This document shows positions 1 to 6,404 of a stretch of 43,939 nt of DNA, piece by piece. The position numbers and the translations under genes are program-made. Position 1 is the first letter of the stretch. Every line of letters starts with the position of its first letter. The notes below the pieces were generated by a model that had not been told where the DNA came from, did no database searches, and worked only from the letters and a program-made list of their open reading frames with translations. Location of the stretch: the NCBI GenBank assembly GCA_013361475.1, contig JABFYB010000474.1, forward strand, positions 1 to 43,939, in the 5' to 3' direction. The stretch comes from Hamadaea sp. (lineage in GTDB: Bacteria > Actinomycetota > Actinomycetes > Mycobacteriales > Micromonosporaceae).

Positions 1-87
1 AAGGACACCGGCAAGAAGGGCGCGATCACCCTCACCATCACCGTCGAGCCGATGAAGAAGGCCGAGGACCGCATGGTCGTCGTCGGC
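1..87. repeat. Terminal direct repeat (circular contig overlap)
   Basis: Bases 1-87 are identical to 43853-43939. The open frame at the right end (from 43724) continues in the same frame at base 1, so joining the copies gives one intact gene. This is what an assembler leaves on a circular or circularly permuted molecule. It is probably not a biological terminal repeat, because it lies inside a gene and the large terminase resembles headful-type enzymes. Unit length after removing one copy is 43,852 bp. Confidence 0.93.
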
Positions 88-273
88 GACAAGATCGCCA
101 TCAAGCTCCCCGAGCACGACCGTCCCGCCGCCGTCTGGTTCGTCGGCAAGGACGGCAACCTCCAGCGCGACGACCCCGACCAGCTGTCGTTCGAGTCGCT
201 CCGCGAGGTCCCACCACCGCCCGGGGTCAACGCGGCCACCGGCGAGATCACCGACACCCGAGAGGCCAACTGA
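1..273 (+). CDS. Hypothetical early protein, C-terminal part (gene spans the circle join)
   Basis: This is the last 90 codons of a gene starting at 43724; the frame is open from base 1 (KDTGKKGAIT...) to TGA at 271-273. Across the join the product is 133 residues. The visible part has short beta-prone stretches (GAITLTITVEP; DRMVVVGDKIAIKLPE) and a Pro-rich tail before a polar end. The ATG at 52 is an internal Met, not the start. It sits three bases before the DUF2303 gene and is probably in its operon. I do not recognise the family; position next to DUF2303 and recombination genes suggests early DNA metabolism. Confidence 0.8.
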   Translation, partial: KDTGKKGAITLTITVEPMKKAEDRMVVVGDKIAIKLPEHDRPAAVWFVGKDGNLQRDDPDQLSFESLREVPPPPGVNAATGEITDTREAN

Positions 274-276
274 CCC

Positions 277-1098
277 ATGCCCGAGACCACCGAGAACTAC
301 GACCTCATCCAGACCGCGAAGGACTCCGTCGGAGCCCAGAAGCTCGAGCACGGCATCTACTACGACGGCGTCGCCCACCAGCTCATCGACGTCCGCGACC
401 AGCTCCGCGAGGACGCCGAGGAGCGCCCCGCCCGCAAGACCGGCTCCTACACCGTCACCGACGTCGCCTCCTTCGTCGACTACCTCGGCAAGCACGGCCT
501 CCCCGAGACCGAGCTCTGGGCCAACGTCAACGCCGGCACCGTCCGCGCCGTCATCAACGCGCACCTCGGCACCATCGAAGGCGGCGAAGCCGACGCCGGC
601 CACCAGGACCACACCGCCACCCTTCAGCTCGCCACCACCGACGACTGGAAGCACTGGACGGGTAAGGACGGCGACCTGCAGCCGCAGCTCGCGTTCGCCG
701 AGTTCATCGAGGACCACCTCCCGAACTTCGTCAGCCCCTCCGCCGCCGACATGCTCGAGCTCGCCCAGACCTTCCAGGCCAAGACCAAGGTCGACTTCCA
801 GTCCAGCCACCGCACCAAGTCCGGCGAGACCCAGATCGCCTACGTCGAGGACACCACCGCGTCGGCCGGCAAGAAGGGCGACCTCACGATCCCGGACACC
901 TTCGACCTAGCGCTCCAGCCGTTCGAGAACGGCCCCACGTACCGGGTCCAGGCGCGGTTCCGCTACCGCATCAACGGCGGCCAGCTCTACCTCGGCTACC
1001 GCCTCACCCGCCCGAAGGACGTCCGCAAGACCGCCTTCGACGACGTCGTCGGCCAGATCGCCAAGGACGCCGACGTCACCATCTGGGCCACCAGCTGA
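277..1098 (+). CDS. DUF2303 (YfdQ-like) family protein
   Basis: The 273-residue product matches the DUF2303/YfdQ family pattern as I know it: a DDWKHWTGKDG segment followed by a FAEFIEDHLPNF block in the middle and a C-terminal beta-rich part ending in FRYRINGGQLYLGYRL. The family is common in phages and prophages beside recombination genes (RecT, exonucleases); its biochemical role is not established. ATG at 277 follows the previous stop by three bases. A hairpin-rich non-coding stretch begins at its stop codon. Confidence 0.85.
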   Translation: MPETTENYDLIQTAKDSVGAQKLEHGIYYDGVAHQLIDVRDQLREDAEERPARKTGSYTVTDVASFVDYLGKHGLPETELWANVNAGTVRAVINAHLGTIEGGEADAGHQDHTATLQLATTDDWKHWTGKDGDLQPQLAFAEFIEDHLPNFVSPSAADMLELAQTFQAKTKVDFQSSHRTKSGETQIAYVEDTTASAGKKGDLTIPDTFDLALQPFENGPTYRVQARFRYRINGGQLYLGYRLTRPKDVRKTAFDDVVGQIAKDADVTIWATS

Positions 1099-1166
1099 CC
1101 GGTCCCCTGCCGGTCACGCTCCGCACCCCCTGGCGGAGAGCCCGCGGCGCCAATCCCCTGTGGCGC
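1096..1166 (+). repeat. Three tandem hairpins with near-identical C-rich loops
   Basis: Three stem-loops follow one another in the 113-nt gap. Stem 1 is 1096-1102/1110-1116 (TGACCGG/CCGGTCA), loop TCCCCTG. Stem 2 is 1119-1124/1133-1138 (CTCCGC/GCGGAG), loop ACCCCCTG. Stem 3 is 1147-1152/1161-1166 (GCGCCA/TGGCGC), loop ATCCCCTG. Stems differ in sequence but pair perfectly, while the loops are almost constant. That pattern suggests the loop is recognised by something, as RNA or as single-stranded DNA. Hairpin 1 includes the stop codon of the DUF2303 gene, so a terminator or processing role is also possible. Confidence 0.75.
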
Positions 1167-1211
1167 GCGGCGGGCACCCCCCAACTTCACGAACGACACG
1201 AGAGGCCACCG

Positions 1212-1529
1212 GTGAGCGACCCACAGCTCTTCGACGCCACACCCTTCGAAGTGGCGCCGGCACCCACAGCAGACATGGGTCACGACGCGCAACGCACCGC
1301 CCGCCGACGCGCGCTCCTCGAGCAGGGCATCCACCCCATCACCAAGCGCCCCGTCGCCCCCGAGGCCGGCACCTGCGGCGACTGCGTGCACCTGCTGACG
1401 AAGGACCGCTACCCGCACCGGTGGTTCAAGTGCGACCTCACCCTCGACCGGCTCGCCCAGGGCCCAGACGTCCGCAAGTCGTACCCCGCCTGCGCCGCCT
1501 TCGAGCCAGCCCAGCGAGGTGACGCGTGA
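1212..1529 (+). CDS. Small Cys-containing hypothetical protein
   Basis: The 105-residue product starts at GTG 1212, preceded by GAGAGG about 8 bases upstream. The C-terminal half has CGDC (TCGDCVHLL), then KC (WFKCDL), then a final Cys (YPACAAFEP). This C-x2-C...C...C layout suggests a small metal-binding fold, as in many short actinophage proteins. The gene overlaps the helicase gene by a GTGA junction, so the two are probably translationally coupled. It could be a replication accessory factor, but only position supports that. Family not recognised. Confidence 0.8.
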   Translation: MSDPQLFDATPFEVAPAPTADMGHDAQRTARRRALLEQGIHPITKRPVAPEAGTCGDCVHLLTKDRYPHRWFKCDLTLDRLAQGPDVRKSYPACAAFEPAQRGDA

Positions 1530-3046
1530 CCGACCGACCACGCGACAGGCACCTCGCCCCCGTCCCCGACGACGGACCCGGCTGGGAGCCACCGTTCGAC
1601 CGCGCCGCCGAAGAAGCCACCATCGCCGCCGCCCTCACCAACCCCGCCAGCCTCGACGACATCACCCAAACCGTCACCAGCAGCGACTTCTACGACCACG
1701 CCCACGAACTCATCTACGACGCCATCGTCGCCCTCTACTCCCGCACCCGCCCCGTCGACAAGATCACCGTCGCCAACCAGCTCGGCAAAGACCTCGACCG
1801 CGCCCGCGGCCGCACCTACCTCGAACACCTCACCACCCTCGGCATCGGCATCATCGACGGCACCTGGCACGCCCAGATCGTCGCCGAACACGCCGCCCTC
1901 CGCCGCCTCCAGCAGCACCACATCCGCGCCCTCGCCGACATCGAGAACCGCGGCGACACCCCCGCCCTCGAGCTCTACCAGCGCGCCGCCGACCAGCTCG
2001 AACAGATCCCCCGCGGCGTCCCAGGCGTCGAAACCACCACCGTCAACACCTGGGCACCCGTCGACCTCGCTGCCATCATCACCGGCGACCTCACCGGCCC
2101 CGCCGCCACCCTCTGCACCCGCCGCGACGGCAAGCAGCTGCTCTACCCCTACGCCGTCCACTCCGTCTCCGGAGAACCCGGATCAGGCAAGACCTGGATG
2201 GCCCTCGTCGCCATCGCCCAAGAGATCACCGCCGGCCATGACGCCCTCATGCTCGACTTCGAAGACCGACCACAGACCATCGTCGCCCGCCTCCTCGGCC
2301 TCGGCGCCACCCCCGAACAGATCCTCACCCACCTGCGCTACATCCGCCCCGAAGTCGCCCTCACCCCAGCCCACCGCACCCTCCTCGAGCAGGCCGCCAC
2401 CGGCACCACCATCGCCGTCATCGACGGCATCACCGAAGCCATGACCCTCCACGGCCTCTCCCTCATGGACAACGAAGACGTCGCCCGCTGGCTCGCCCTC
2501 GTCCCCCGCGTCCTCGCCGACCTGGGCCCGGCCGTCCTCCAGATCGACCACGTCGTCAAGAACGCCGACAACCGCGGCCGCTACGCCATCGGCGGCCAGC
2601 ACAAGCTCGCCGGCATCACCGGCGTCGCCTACAAGATGCTCACCATCAAGTCCTTCGGCCAAGGCGCCAAAGGCCACGCCAAGCTCGTCGTCGACAAGGA
2701 CAAGCACGGCGACGTCGGCCCCAACGGCATCACCGCCGCCGACCTCCACCTCGACGCCACCGACCCGGGCGGCACCCTCTACGCCTGGCTCTCGGCCCCC
2801 GAGCAGTCCATCGACGAGGAAGGCCACTTCCGGCCCACCGTCCTCATGGAACGCGTCTCCCAGTTCCTCCTCGTCACCGTCGGACCCCAGTCCCTCGCCG
2901 CCATCCAGCGCGGCGTGAAGGGCAAGGCCGAGTCCATCGCCGAGGCCGTCGACGCACTCGTCCGAGAGGGCTTCGTCCGGGTCGAACCGGGCCCCCGCGG
3001 GTCGCAGATGCACCACCTTCTCGAGGCCTTCGAGGGCGACCGATGA
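1526..3046 (+). CDS. Replicative helicase: DnaB N-terminal domain joined to RepA-like ATPase
   Basis: The 506-residue protein has a DnaB N-terminal-like helical domain at about 25-130 (EEATIAAALTNPASLDD...FYDHAHELIYDAI). A RecA-fold ATPase of the RepA/AAA_25 type follows, with Walker A GEPGSGKT at 216-223, an acidic LMLDFEDRP strand just after it, and a later IAVIDGITEAM strand as a Walker B candidate. The last ~90 residues (FLLVTVGPQSLAAIQRGVKG...) look like a winged helix. Normal DnaB carries a DnaB_C ATPase, so this arrangement is a hybrid. Role inferred: 5'-3' unwinding at the phage origin, which may lie just downstream. GTG start in a GTGA overlap. Confidence 0.88.
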   Translation: MTDRPRDRHLAPVPDDGPGWEPPFDRAAEEATIAAALTNPASLDDITQTVTSSDFYDHAHELIYDAIVALYSRTRPVDKITVANQLGKDLDRARGRTYLEHLTTLGIGIIDGTWHAQIVAEHAALRRLQQHHIRALADIENRGDTPALELYQRAADQLEQIPRGVPGVETTTVNTWAPVDLAAIITGDLTGPAATLCTRRDGKQLLYPYAVHSVSGEPGSGKTWMALVAIAQEITAGHDALMLDFEDRPQTIVARLLGLGATPEQILTHLRYIRPEVALTPAHRTLLEQAATGTTIAVIDGITEAMTLHGLSLMDNEDVARWLALVPRVLADLGPAVLQIDHVVKNADNRGRYAIGGQHKLAGITGVAYKMLTIKSFGQGAKGHAKLVVDKDKHGDVGPNGITAADLHLDATDPGGTLYAWLSAPEQSIDEEGHFRPTVLMERVSQFLLVTVGPQSLAAIQRGVKGKAESIAEAVDALVREGFVRVEPGPRGSQMHHLLEAFEGDR

Positions 3047-3225
3047 CCCCGCAAACGACCTCTTCCCGACCGCTTCCCCGACCTCTTCCTTTCGGGGCCA
3101 GTCGCAGCACCTCTTCCCGCTTCCCCTCCCTACGGGAAGCGGAAGAGGTGCGACCGCATCCCGCGACCACTTCCCTCCACCACGACAACAGCAACAACCC
3201 GACCACCGAGAGGACCCCCCGATGA
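3043..3225 (+). CDS. Possible 60-residue ORF over the repeat cluster
   Basis: The frame starts with an ATGA overlapping the helicase stop and ends in a TGA that overlaps the ATG of the next gene (ATGA at 3222-3225), which is the coupling style used throughout this genome. Against it, the product is low-complexity (Ser/Arg/Pro/Thr), codon third positions are less G/C-biased than in neighbours, and the DNA is dominated by CCTCTTCC/GCTTCCC repeats and a long hairpin. The region may be non-coding, with the frame open by chance. Confidence 0.3.
   Translation: MTPQTTSSRPLPRPLPFGASRSTSSRFPSLREAEEVRPHPATTSLHHDNSNNPTTERTPR
3059..3150. repeat. Iteron-like repeats and long hairpin; candidate replication origin
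   Basis: CCTCTTCC occurs directly at 3059, 3082 and 3110 and inverted at 3141-3148. GCTTCCC occurs at 3072 and 3119 and inverted at 3134-3140. The last copies form a hairpin with arms 3108-3125 and 3134-3150 (one bulged C) and an 8-nt loop; GTCG at 3101 and CGAC at 3151 can extend it past a small bulge. One strand is strongly pyrimidine-rich. Repeats plus a hairpin directly after a helicase gene resemble iteron origins; a terminator or regulatory RNA is the alternative. Confidence 0.6.
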
Positions 3226-3866
3226 AGTTCCACGACGGCGACAAGTTCGAGGTCACCGACCAGACCGACGGCGGCTTCCTCATGACCCGCACCGACGGAC
3301 GCTGGCCCTGCCGCTGCGGCCAGATCCACGAGGACGAGCAGGTCGCCGTCGACCTGGCCAACCACAACGGCCGGCTCATCCCGATCACGGCCGGCATCCA
3401 TGCAGACCGCGACGGCAGCGAGCCGGGGACGTCCCGAACCGACGCCGCGCGTGTGGCCCGGTATGCCACGGCGCTGGACCTGCACTCCTTCCGACTTGCC
3501 TCCACCTACTGGCAGCGGTTCGTGCTGCGTGTTATGGCCGTGGCGGACGTCGAGCAGGCCGAGCTGCGTCAGCGGCTGGCCGACTCCGAGGAGGAGGTCG
3601 AGCGGCAGTACCGCGAGGCTCAGGCTGCCGAGGCCAAAGTCGCTGTCGCAGGGGCCAACGTCCTGACCCTCGCAGAGCGCGCGGAGGCCGCCGAAGCCAA
3701 GGTGGCGCGAGTCGAGGCGGAATGCCGCGAGTGGGAGGCGTCCATTCCGGGACAGGGCAGTGTCGAGGAGGAGGTGGAGGGCGAGACCATCAGTCGCGTC
3801 GTCGCCGGCCTCCGCGCCGCGCTGGCCGGTCCCGCAAAGCCCCAGGCCACTGAGGGCGGTGCCTGA
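3222..3866 (+). CDS. Hypothetical protein with coiled-coil region
   Basis: The 214-residue protein has an N-terminal part with a CRCGQIH motif (about residue 30), which may bind metal, then a long Ala/Glu-rich helical segment (about 105-180, ...ADSEEEVERQYREAQAAEAKV...AERAEAAEAKVARVEAE...) that looks like a coiled coil. GAGAGGA lies upstream of ATG 3222. It ends in EGGA and overlaps the next gene by TGATG. Codon use is less C-ended after about 3400 than in the neighbours, suggesting a different origin for the C-terminal part. Function unknown. Confidence 0.8.
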   Translation: MKFHDGDKFEVTDQTDGGFLMTRTDGRWPCRCGQIHEDEQVAVDLANHNGRLIPITAGIHADRDGSEPGTSRTDAARVARYATALDLHSFRLASTYWQRFVLRVMAVADVEQAELRQRLADSEEEVERQYREAQAAEAKVAVAGANVLTLAERAEAAEAKVARVEAECREWEASIPGQGSVEEEVEGETISRVVAGLRAALAGPAKPQATEGGA

Positions 3867-3870
3867 TGGC
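3852..3870 (+). repeat. 19-bp direct repeat at gene junctions (second copy 4091-4109)
   Basis: GAGGGCGGTGCCTGATGGC is present at 3852-3870 and exactly again at 4091-4109. Each copy encodes the last residues of one gene (EGGA, stop) and the overlapping ATG of the next. It is a duplicated stop-start junction, suggesting that one of the small ORFs arrived or was duplicated by recombination at the junction. Confidence 0.9.
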
Positions 3871-4105
3871 GCGTTGCAGGTTCGTCACGGTCGCCGGGAT
3901 GCAATGCCTGCTCGACGAAGGCCATAAGTCCGGCCACGACATCCTCGGCGACATGGTCCTCGCCGTCGCCGAGGGCAAGTGCCTGTCCTCCTACCTGCCC
4001 GTCGACGAGTGCCGGTCGTGCGACGTCGCGCCATACCCAAACCTCTGCGGCCGGCGGATTGAGGCCGGTCCCGCCGAGCCCGAGACGACCGAGGGCGGTG
4101 CCTGA
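3866..4105 (+). CDS. Small Cys-rich hypothetical protein
   Basis: The 79-residue product has Cys at CRF, MQCLL, GKCLSS, ECRSCDV and NLCGRR and a central GHKSGHD His pair, which could form a small zinc site. It starts at ATG 3866 inside the stop of the previous gene and ends with the same EGGA-stop-ATG junction, so it is coupled on both sides. No family is recognised. It belongs to a run of three short ORFs between helicase and DUF genes. Confidence 0.7.
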   Translation: MARCRFVTVAGMQCLLDEGHKSGHDILGDMVLAVAEGKCLSSYLPVDECRSCDVAPYPNLCGRRIEAGPAEPETTEGGA

Positions 4106-4188
4106 TGGCCGGCCCGCCCAGTTGCCCGCGCGCCTACGGACTCCACTGTCACTGCCCTCTCGACCGCTGCCGGAAGGATCACCCATGA
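4105..4188 (+). CDS. 27-residue Cys/His mini-protein
   Basis: ATG 4105 overlaps the previous stop (TGATG); the frame runs 27 codons to TGA 4186-4188, which overlaps the ATG of the next gene (ATGA). The peptide MAGPPSCPRAYGLHCHCPLD continues RCRKDHP. It has four Cys and three His, the composition of a tiny zinc knuckle. Overlaps at both ends and the duplicated junction favour real translation. Its second half also carries GGAAGGA, the ribosome site of the next gene, so it might act mainly as a coupling leader. Confidence 0.55.
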   Translation: MAGPPSCPRAYGLHCHCPLDRCRKDHP

Positions 4189-4979
4189 CCCGCCCACCCA
4201 TGCTCCCCGCAGACCACATCCGCGAGCTCAACCACACCACCACAACCACCGAACGCGTCGACCGATTCGTCCCCATCCCCAACATCACCGAACCGCCCTG
4301 GCACATCCCCGCCTGGACCAAAATCCGCGACACCCACACCGCCCACCACCCCGCCCTCCTCGACCAGCTCGAAGCCGCCGTCCAGCAAGCAGCCGGCGGC
4401 GGCGCCTACGGCGGCGGCACCGCCAAGTCCAAGCCCTCCGCCCGCCTCGACGCCATCGCCGTACTCCAGCGCATCGACCGACAGTCCGAGCGCCTCGCCC
4501 GCAACCTCGGCCTCCCCCACGCCACCCTCCGGCCCCGGCTGTCCGCCATCGCCGGCGCCCTGACCACCACCACCAGCGGCCGAGAAGCCGACCTCGTCCG
4601 CGCCTGGTGGGTCGCCGCACGCTGCACCACCGGCTGGGAGGACGCCGCCTACACCCCGCATGTCCCCTGCCCCAACGTCGACTGCGAACGCTGGGACACC
4701 CTCCGCATCCGCCTCACCGACGGCATCGCCACCTGCATCGAATGCGGCGAGTCCTGGCACGAGGGCAACTTCGTCCAGCTCGGTGACTACATCCGGTGGG
4801 CCGCCGAGCACCTCACCGGCCCCAGGCACTGGCTCTACGACGAGAACGGCTACCCCATCGAGTGCACCGTCTGCCTCGTCGAGCGCCAGGTCATGGCCGA
4901 ACGCGCCGCCGCCCGCGCCCGTGCCGGGAAGGCCGCCGGGCGAGCGCTGTCAGTGGTGCCCGGCACCATCGCGTCATGA
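4185..4979 (+). CDS. Hypothetical actinophage protein with two zinc-ribbon pairs
   Basis: The 264-residue product starts at ATG 4185, with GGAAGGA 8 bases upstream; earlier in-frame starts would overlap the previous ORF and lack such a site. Residues about 160-190 read CPNVDCERW...DGIATCIECGESW, a CPxxxC...CxxCG zinc ribbon, with a further CTVC pair near 229. The preceding part is helical with a conserved-looking AWWVAARC stretch. Proteins of this layout are frequent in actinophage early regions (I believe a DUF7341-like group) without a known role. DNA binding is inferred from the zinc ribbon. Confidence 0.78.
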   Translation: MTRPPMLPADHIRELNHTTTTTERVDRFVPIPNITEPPWHIPAWTKIRDTHTAHHPALLDQLEAAVQQAAGGGAYGGGTAKSKPSARLDAIAVLQRIDRQSERLARNLGLPHATLRPRLSAIAGALTTTTSGREADLVRAWWVAARCTTGWEDAAYTPHVPCPNVDCERWDTLRIRLTDGIATCIECGESWHEGNFVQLGDYIRWAAEHLTGPRHWLYDENGYPIECTVCLVERQVMAERAAARARAGKAAGRALSVVPGTIAS

Positions 4980-5167
4980 CCCAGAAGCGGGCGTGCGCCA
5001 AGATCCGGTACCGCGACCGGATCTCGGCGCTGCTCGCGCTGTCGAAGGCCCGAGCCCAGGACAAGTCGTGGCGACCGAAGCTCGAGGCTCGCGCGTACCG
5101 GTGCCCTGACTGCGCCGGCTGGCACCTCACCTCGCTGCAGAAGGGCCGGCGTCGGCGTGGCGCTTGA
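4976..5167 (+). CDS. Small basic zinc-finger-like protein
   Basis: The 63-residue protein starts at ATG 4976 in an ATGA overlap. It reads MTQKRACAKIRYRDRISALL, then a basic helix, then YRCPDCAGWHLTS and a Lys/Arg-rich tail (QKGRRRRGA). CPDC followed by WHLTS is a recurrent short actinophage motif, and the net charge is strongly positive, suggesting nucleic-acid binding. It is the last gene of the early operon; hairpins follow within 40 bases. Exact role unknown. Confidence 0.8.
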   Translation: MTQKRACAKIRYRDRISALLALSKARAQDKSWRPKLEARAYRCPDCAGWHLTSLQKGRRRRGA

Positions 5168-5202
5168 CCCACCTGTCACTTTTGTCGCATCATGACCTCG
5201 TC

Positions 5203-5257
5203 GGCAGAAGTGTCTCTTCTGCCAGGAAAGCCCCGGACTCGCGTTGAGCCGGGGCTT
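5203..5257 (+). terminator. Two consecutive hairpins ending the early operon
   Basis: Hairpin A is GGCAGAAG 5203-5210 / CTTCTGCC 5216-5223 with a 5-nt loop. Hairpin B is AAGCCCCGG 5228-5236 / CCGGGGCTT 5249-5257 with a 12-nt loop. Both stems are perfect and lie just after the last early gene. There is no long T-run, but strong hairpins without one are common in actinobacteria. Confidence 0.7.
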
Positions 5258-5328
5258 CACTCATTCCCCCGCCGCCGCACCGCGAGCCGCCATCTCCGAC
5301 GCATGCTGCCGCTTCGAGCGGCCCGTGA

Positions 5329-5404
5329 GGAGTGAGCGCCCGGAGTGAGCGTCGGGCCCTTGTCCGTCGTCGAGCCGGGTCGTGGAGGGTCCTGCTCGAC
5401 GACG
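5329..5404 (+). other. Structured non-coding leader before 5436 gene
   Basis: The 268-nt gap 5168-5435 has, after the terminators, GGAGTGAGCG repeated at 5329-5338 and 5342-5351 and a 10-bp perfect inverted repeat CGTCGTCGAG 5365-5374 / CTCGACGACG 5395-5404. No convincing coding frame is seen. It lies close to the terminase genes, so a packaging (pac) region, a late promoter region or a regulatory RNA are all possible. Confidence 0.45.
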
Positions 5405-5435
5405 GCACACCCGTCACCACCGGAAGGACATCCCC

Positions 5436-5765
5436 ATGAGCTGGTCACTATCTCTCGGCGAGGTCGCCGACGCCACCGAGTCGCCAGACGCCGACGCGCA
5501 GCACTGGGCTGTGCAGCAGGCAATCACCGAGCAGATCGACACGCAGAAGGCGGCCGGCTCGACGCTCTACGACAGCAGCGAGGTGTGCCAGCAGATCGAC
5601 GCCGCAGCCGCTGCAGCCGCGGCCCTGCTCACGTCCGGCACGCTCGGCGAGGGCCCCTGGTTCGTCAGCCTGTCCGGCCACGCCAACCCCGGGCACAAGC
5701 CGACGCCCGGATGGTCGAACGACGCCATCACGATCCACGTCTCGCAGGCGGCCCGCCCGGCCTGA
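5436..5765 (+). CDS. Hypothetical 109-residue protein upstream of terminase
   Basis: ATG 5436 has GGAAGGA nine bases upstream. The product has an N-terminal helical part (SLGEVADATESPDADAQHW), an Ala-rich helix (AAAAAAAALLTSG) and a beta-type end with FVSLSGHANPGHK and DAITIHVSQA. The length and the GHANPGHKP signature recur, as far as I recall, in uncharacterised actinophage genes near the head module. No enzyme motif is seen. It might be a small virion or packaging protein, based on position only. Confidence 0.75.
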   Translation: MSWSLSLGEVADATESPDADAQHWAVQQAITEQIDTQKAAGSTLYDSSEVCQQIDAAAAAAAALLTSGTLGEGPWFVSLSGHANPGHKPTPGWSNDAITIHVSQAARPA

Positions 5766-5861
5766 CACACGCCTCGCCGGTCGGGTCGTCGCACTACGTG
5801 ACCGGCACGCCCACACGGTTGGGCACGAGCCGGTGCCCGGACGCGGACACCGGCCGTTCAG

Positions 5862-6311
5862 CTAGGGGTGGCCCGTGGAGCCTCGAAACCAAGTCACTGC
5901 CACCCACCGGACCACGACGGCCGAGGCTTTCGCGGTGATCCACAAAGGCGTCAACGCTATGCCGACCGCCAGAGTGGAGAGACTCACGCCGCCAACTATG
6001 ACGCTCCAATCCCATGGAAGGTCGTAGTCGCCTCGAGTGAAGAAGGCGCGCCAGTCGAACTCTCCCCATATCTGCGCTACGAGGCCTCCAGCAATCGCGA
6101 GCAGGACGAACGCGAGCAAGGTCCACCCGAACTCGTTTACGCGCTTCAACTGCTTGCGATACTCACGATCGGTCAATCTGGCTACTCGCCGAAGCCATAA
6201 CGCAAGAAGCGACGTGATCGCCGTGAGAACCAGCCCTCCCACGATGGTGCCGAGGGCATTGACGATGACGTTCCCCAAGAAGTTGTCAGGCACCTCGGCA
6301 GTGTCGCGCAC
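5862..6311 (-). CDS. Reverse-strand multi-pass membrane protein
   Basis: The 149-residue protein has about four hydrophobic segments: NVIVNALGTIVGGLVLTAIT, then WTLLAFVLLAIAGGLVAQIW, VIVGGVSLSTLAVGIALTPLW and a weaker KASAVVVRWVAV, with a basic loop (RRVARLTDREYRKQLKR) after the first. GTG at 6309-6311 gives the longest frame but has no clear ribosome site; GTG at codon 7 or TTG at codon 12 may be the real start. It runs against both neighbours between early and packaging modules and its DNA is less GC-rich and less C-ended, signs of an acquired accessory gene. Superinfection exclusion is possible but unproven. Confidence 0.72.
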   Translation of the reverse strand: MRDTAEVPDNFLGNVIVNALGTIVGGLVLTAITSLLALWLRRVARLTDREYRKQLKRVNEFGWTLLAFVLLAIAGGLVAQIWGEFDWRAFFTRGDYDLPWDWSVIVGGVSLSTLAVGIALTPLWITAKASAVVVRWVAVTWFRGSTGHP

Positions 6312-6404
6312 AGCGGCCCGTTCGTGGGGCGCCTAATCAACTCGTCCCCCGCTCAACCGTGGGCAGGCCTGGCGCCTGCGCGGACCCCGAGGCAGGTGAG
6401 TCAC

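Noticed and set aside
1-87. True biological terminal repeat (DTR)
   Set aside because: It is short, inside a coding gene and exactly what a k-mer assembler leaves on a circle; the terminase type also favours headful packaging.
2183-3505. 440-codon minus-strand frame over helicase
   Set aside because: Overlaps the clear helicase gene; composition is that of antisense GC-rich DNA.
4059-4184. Longer N-terminus for the 4185 gene
   Set aside because: The extension overlaps two small ORFs in other frames and lacks a ribosome site, whereas ATG 4185 has GGAAGGA at good distance and an ATGA overlap.
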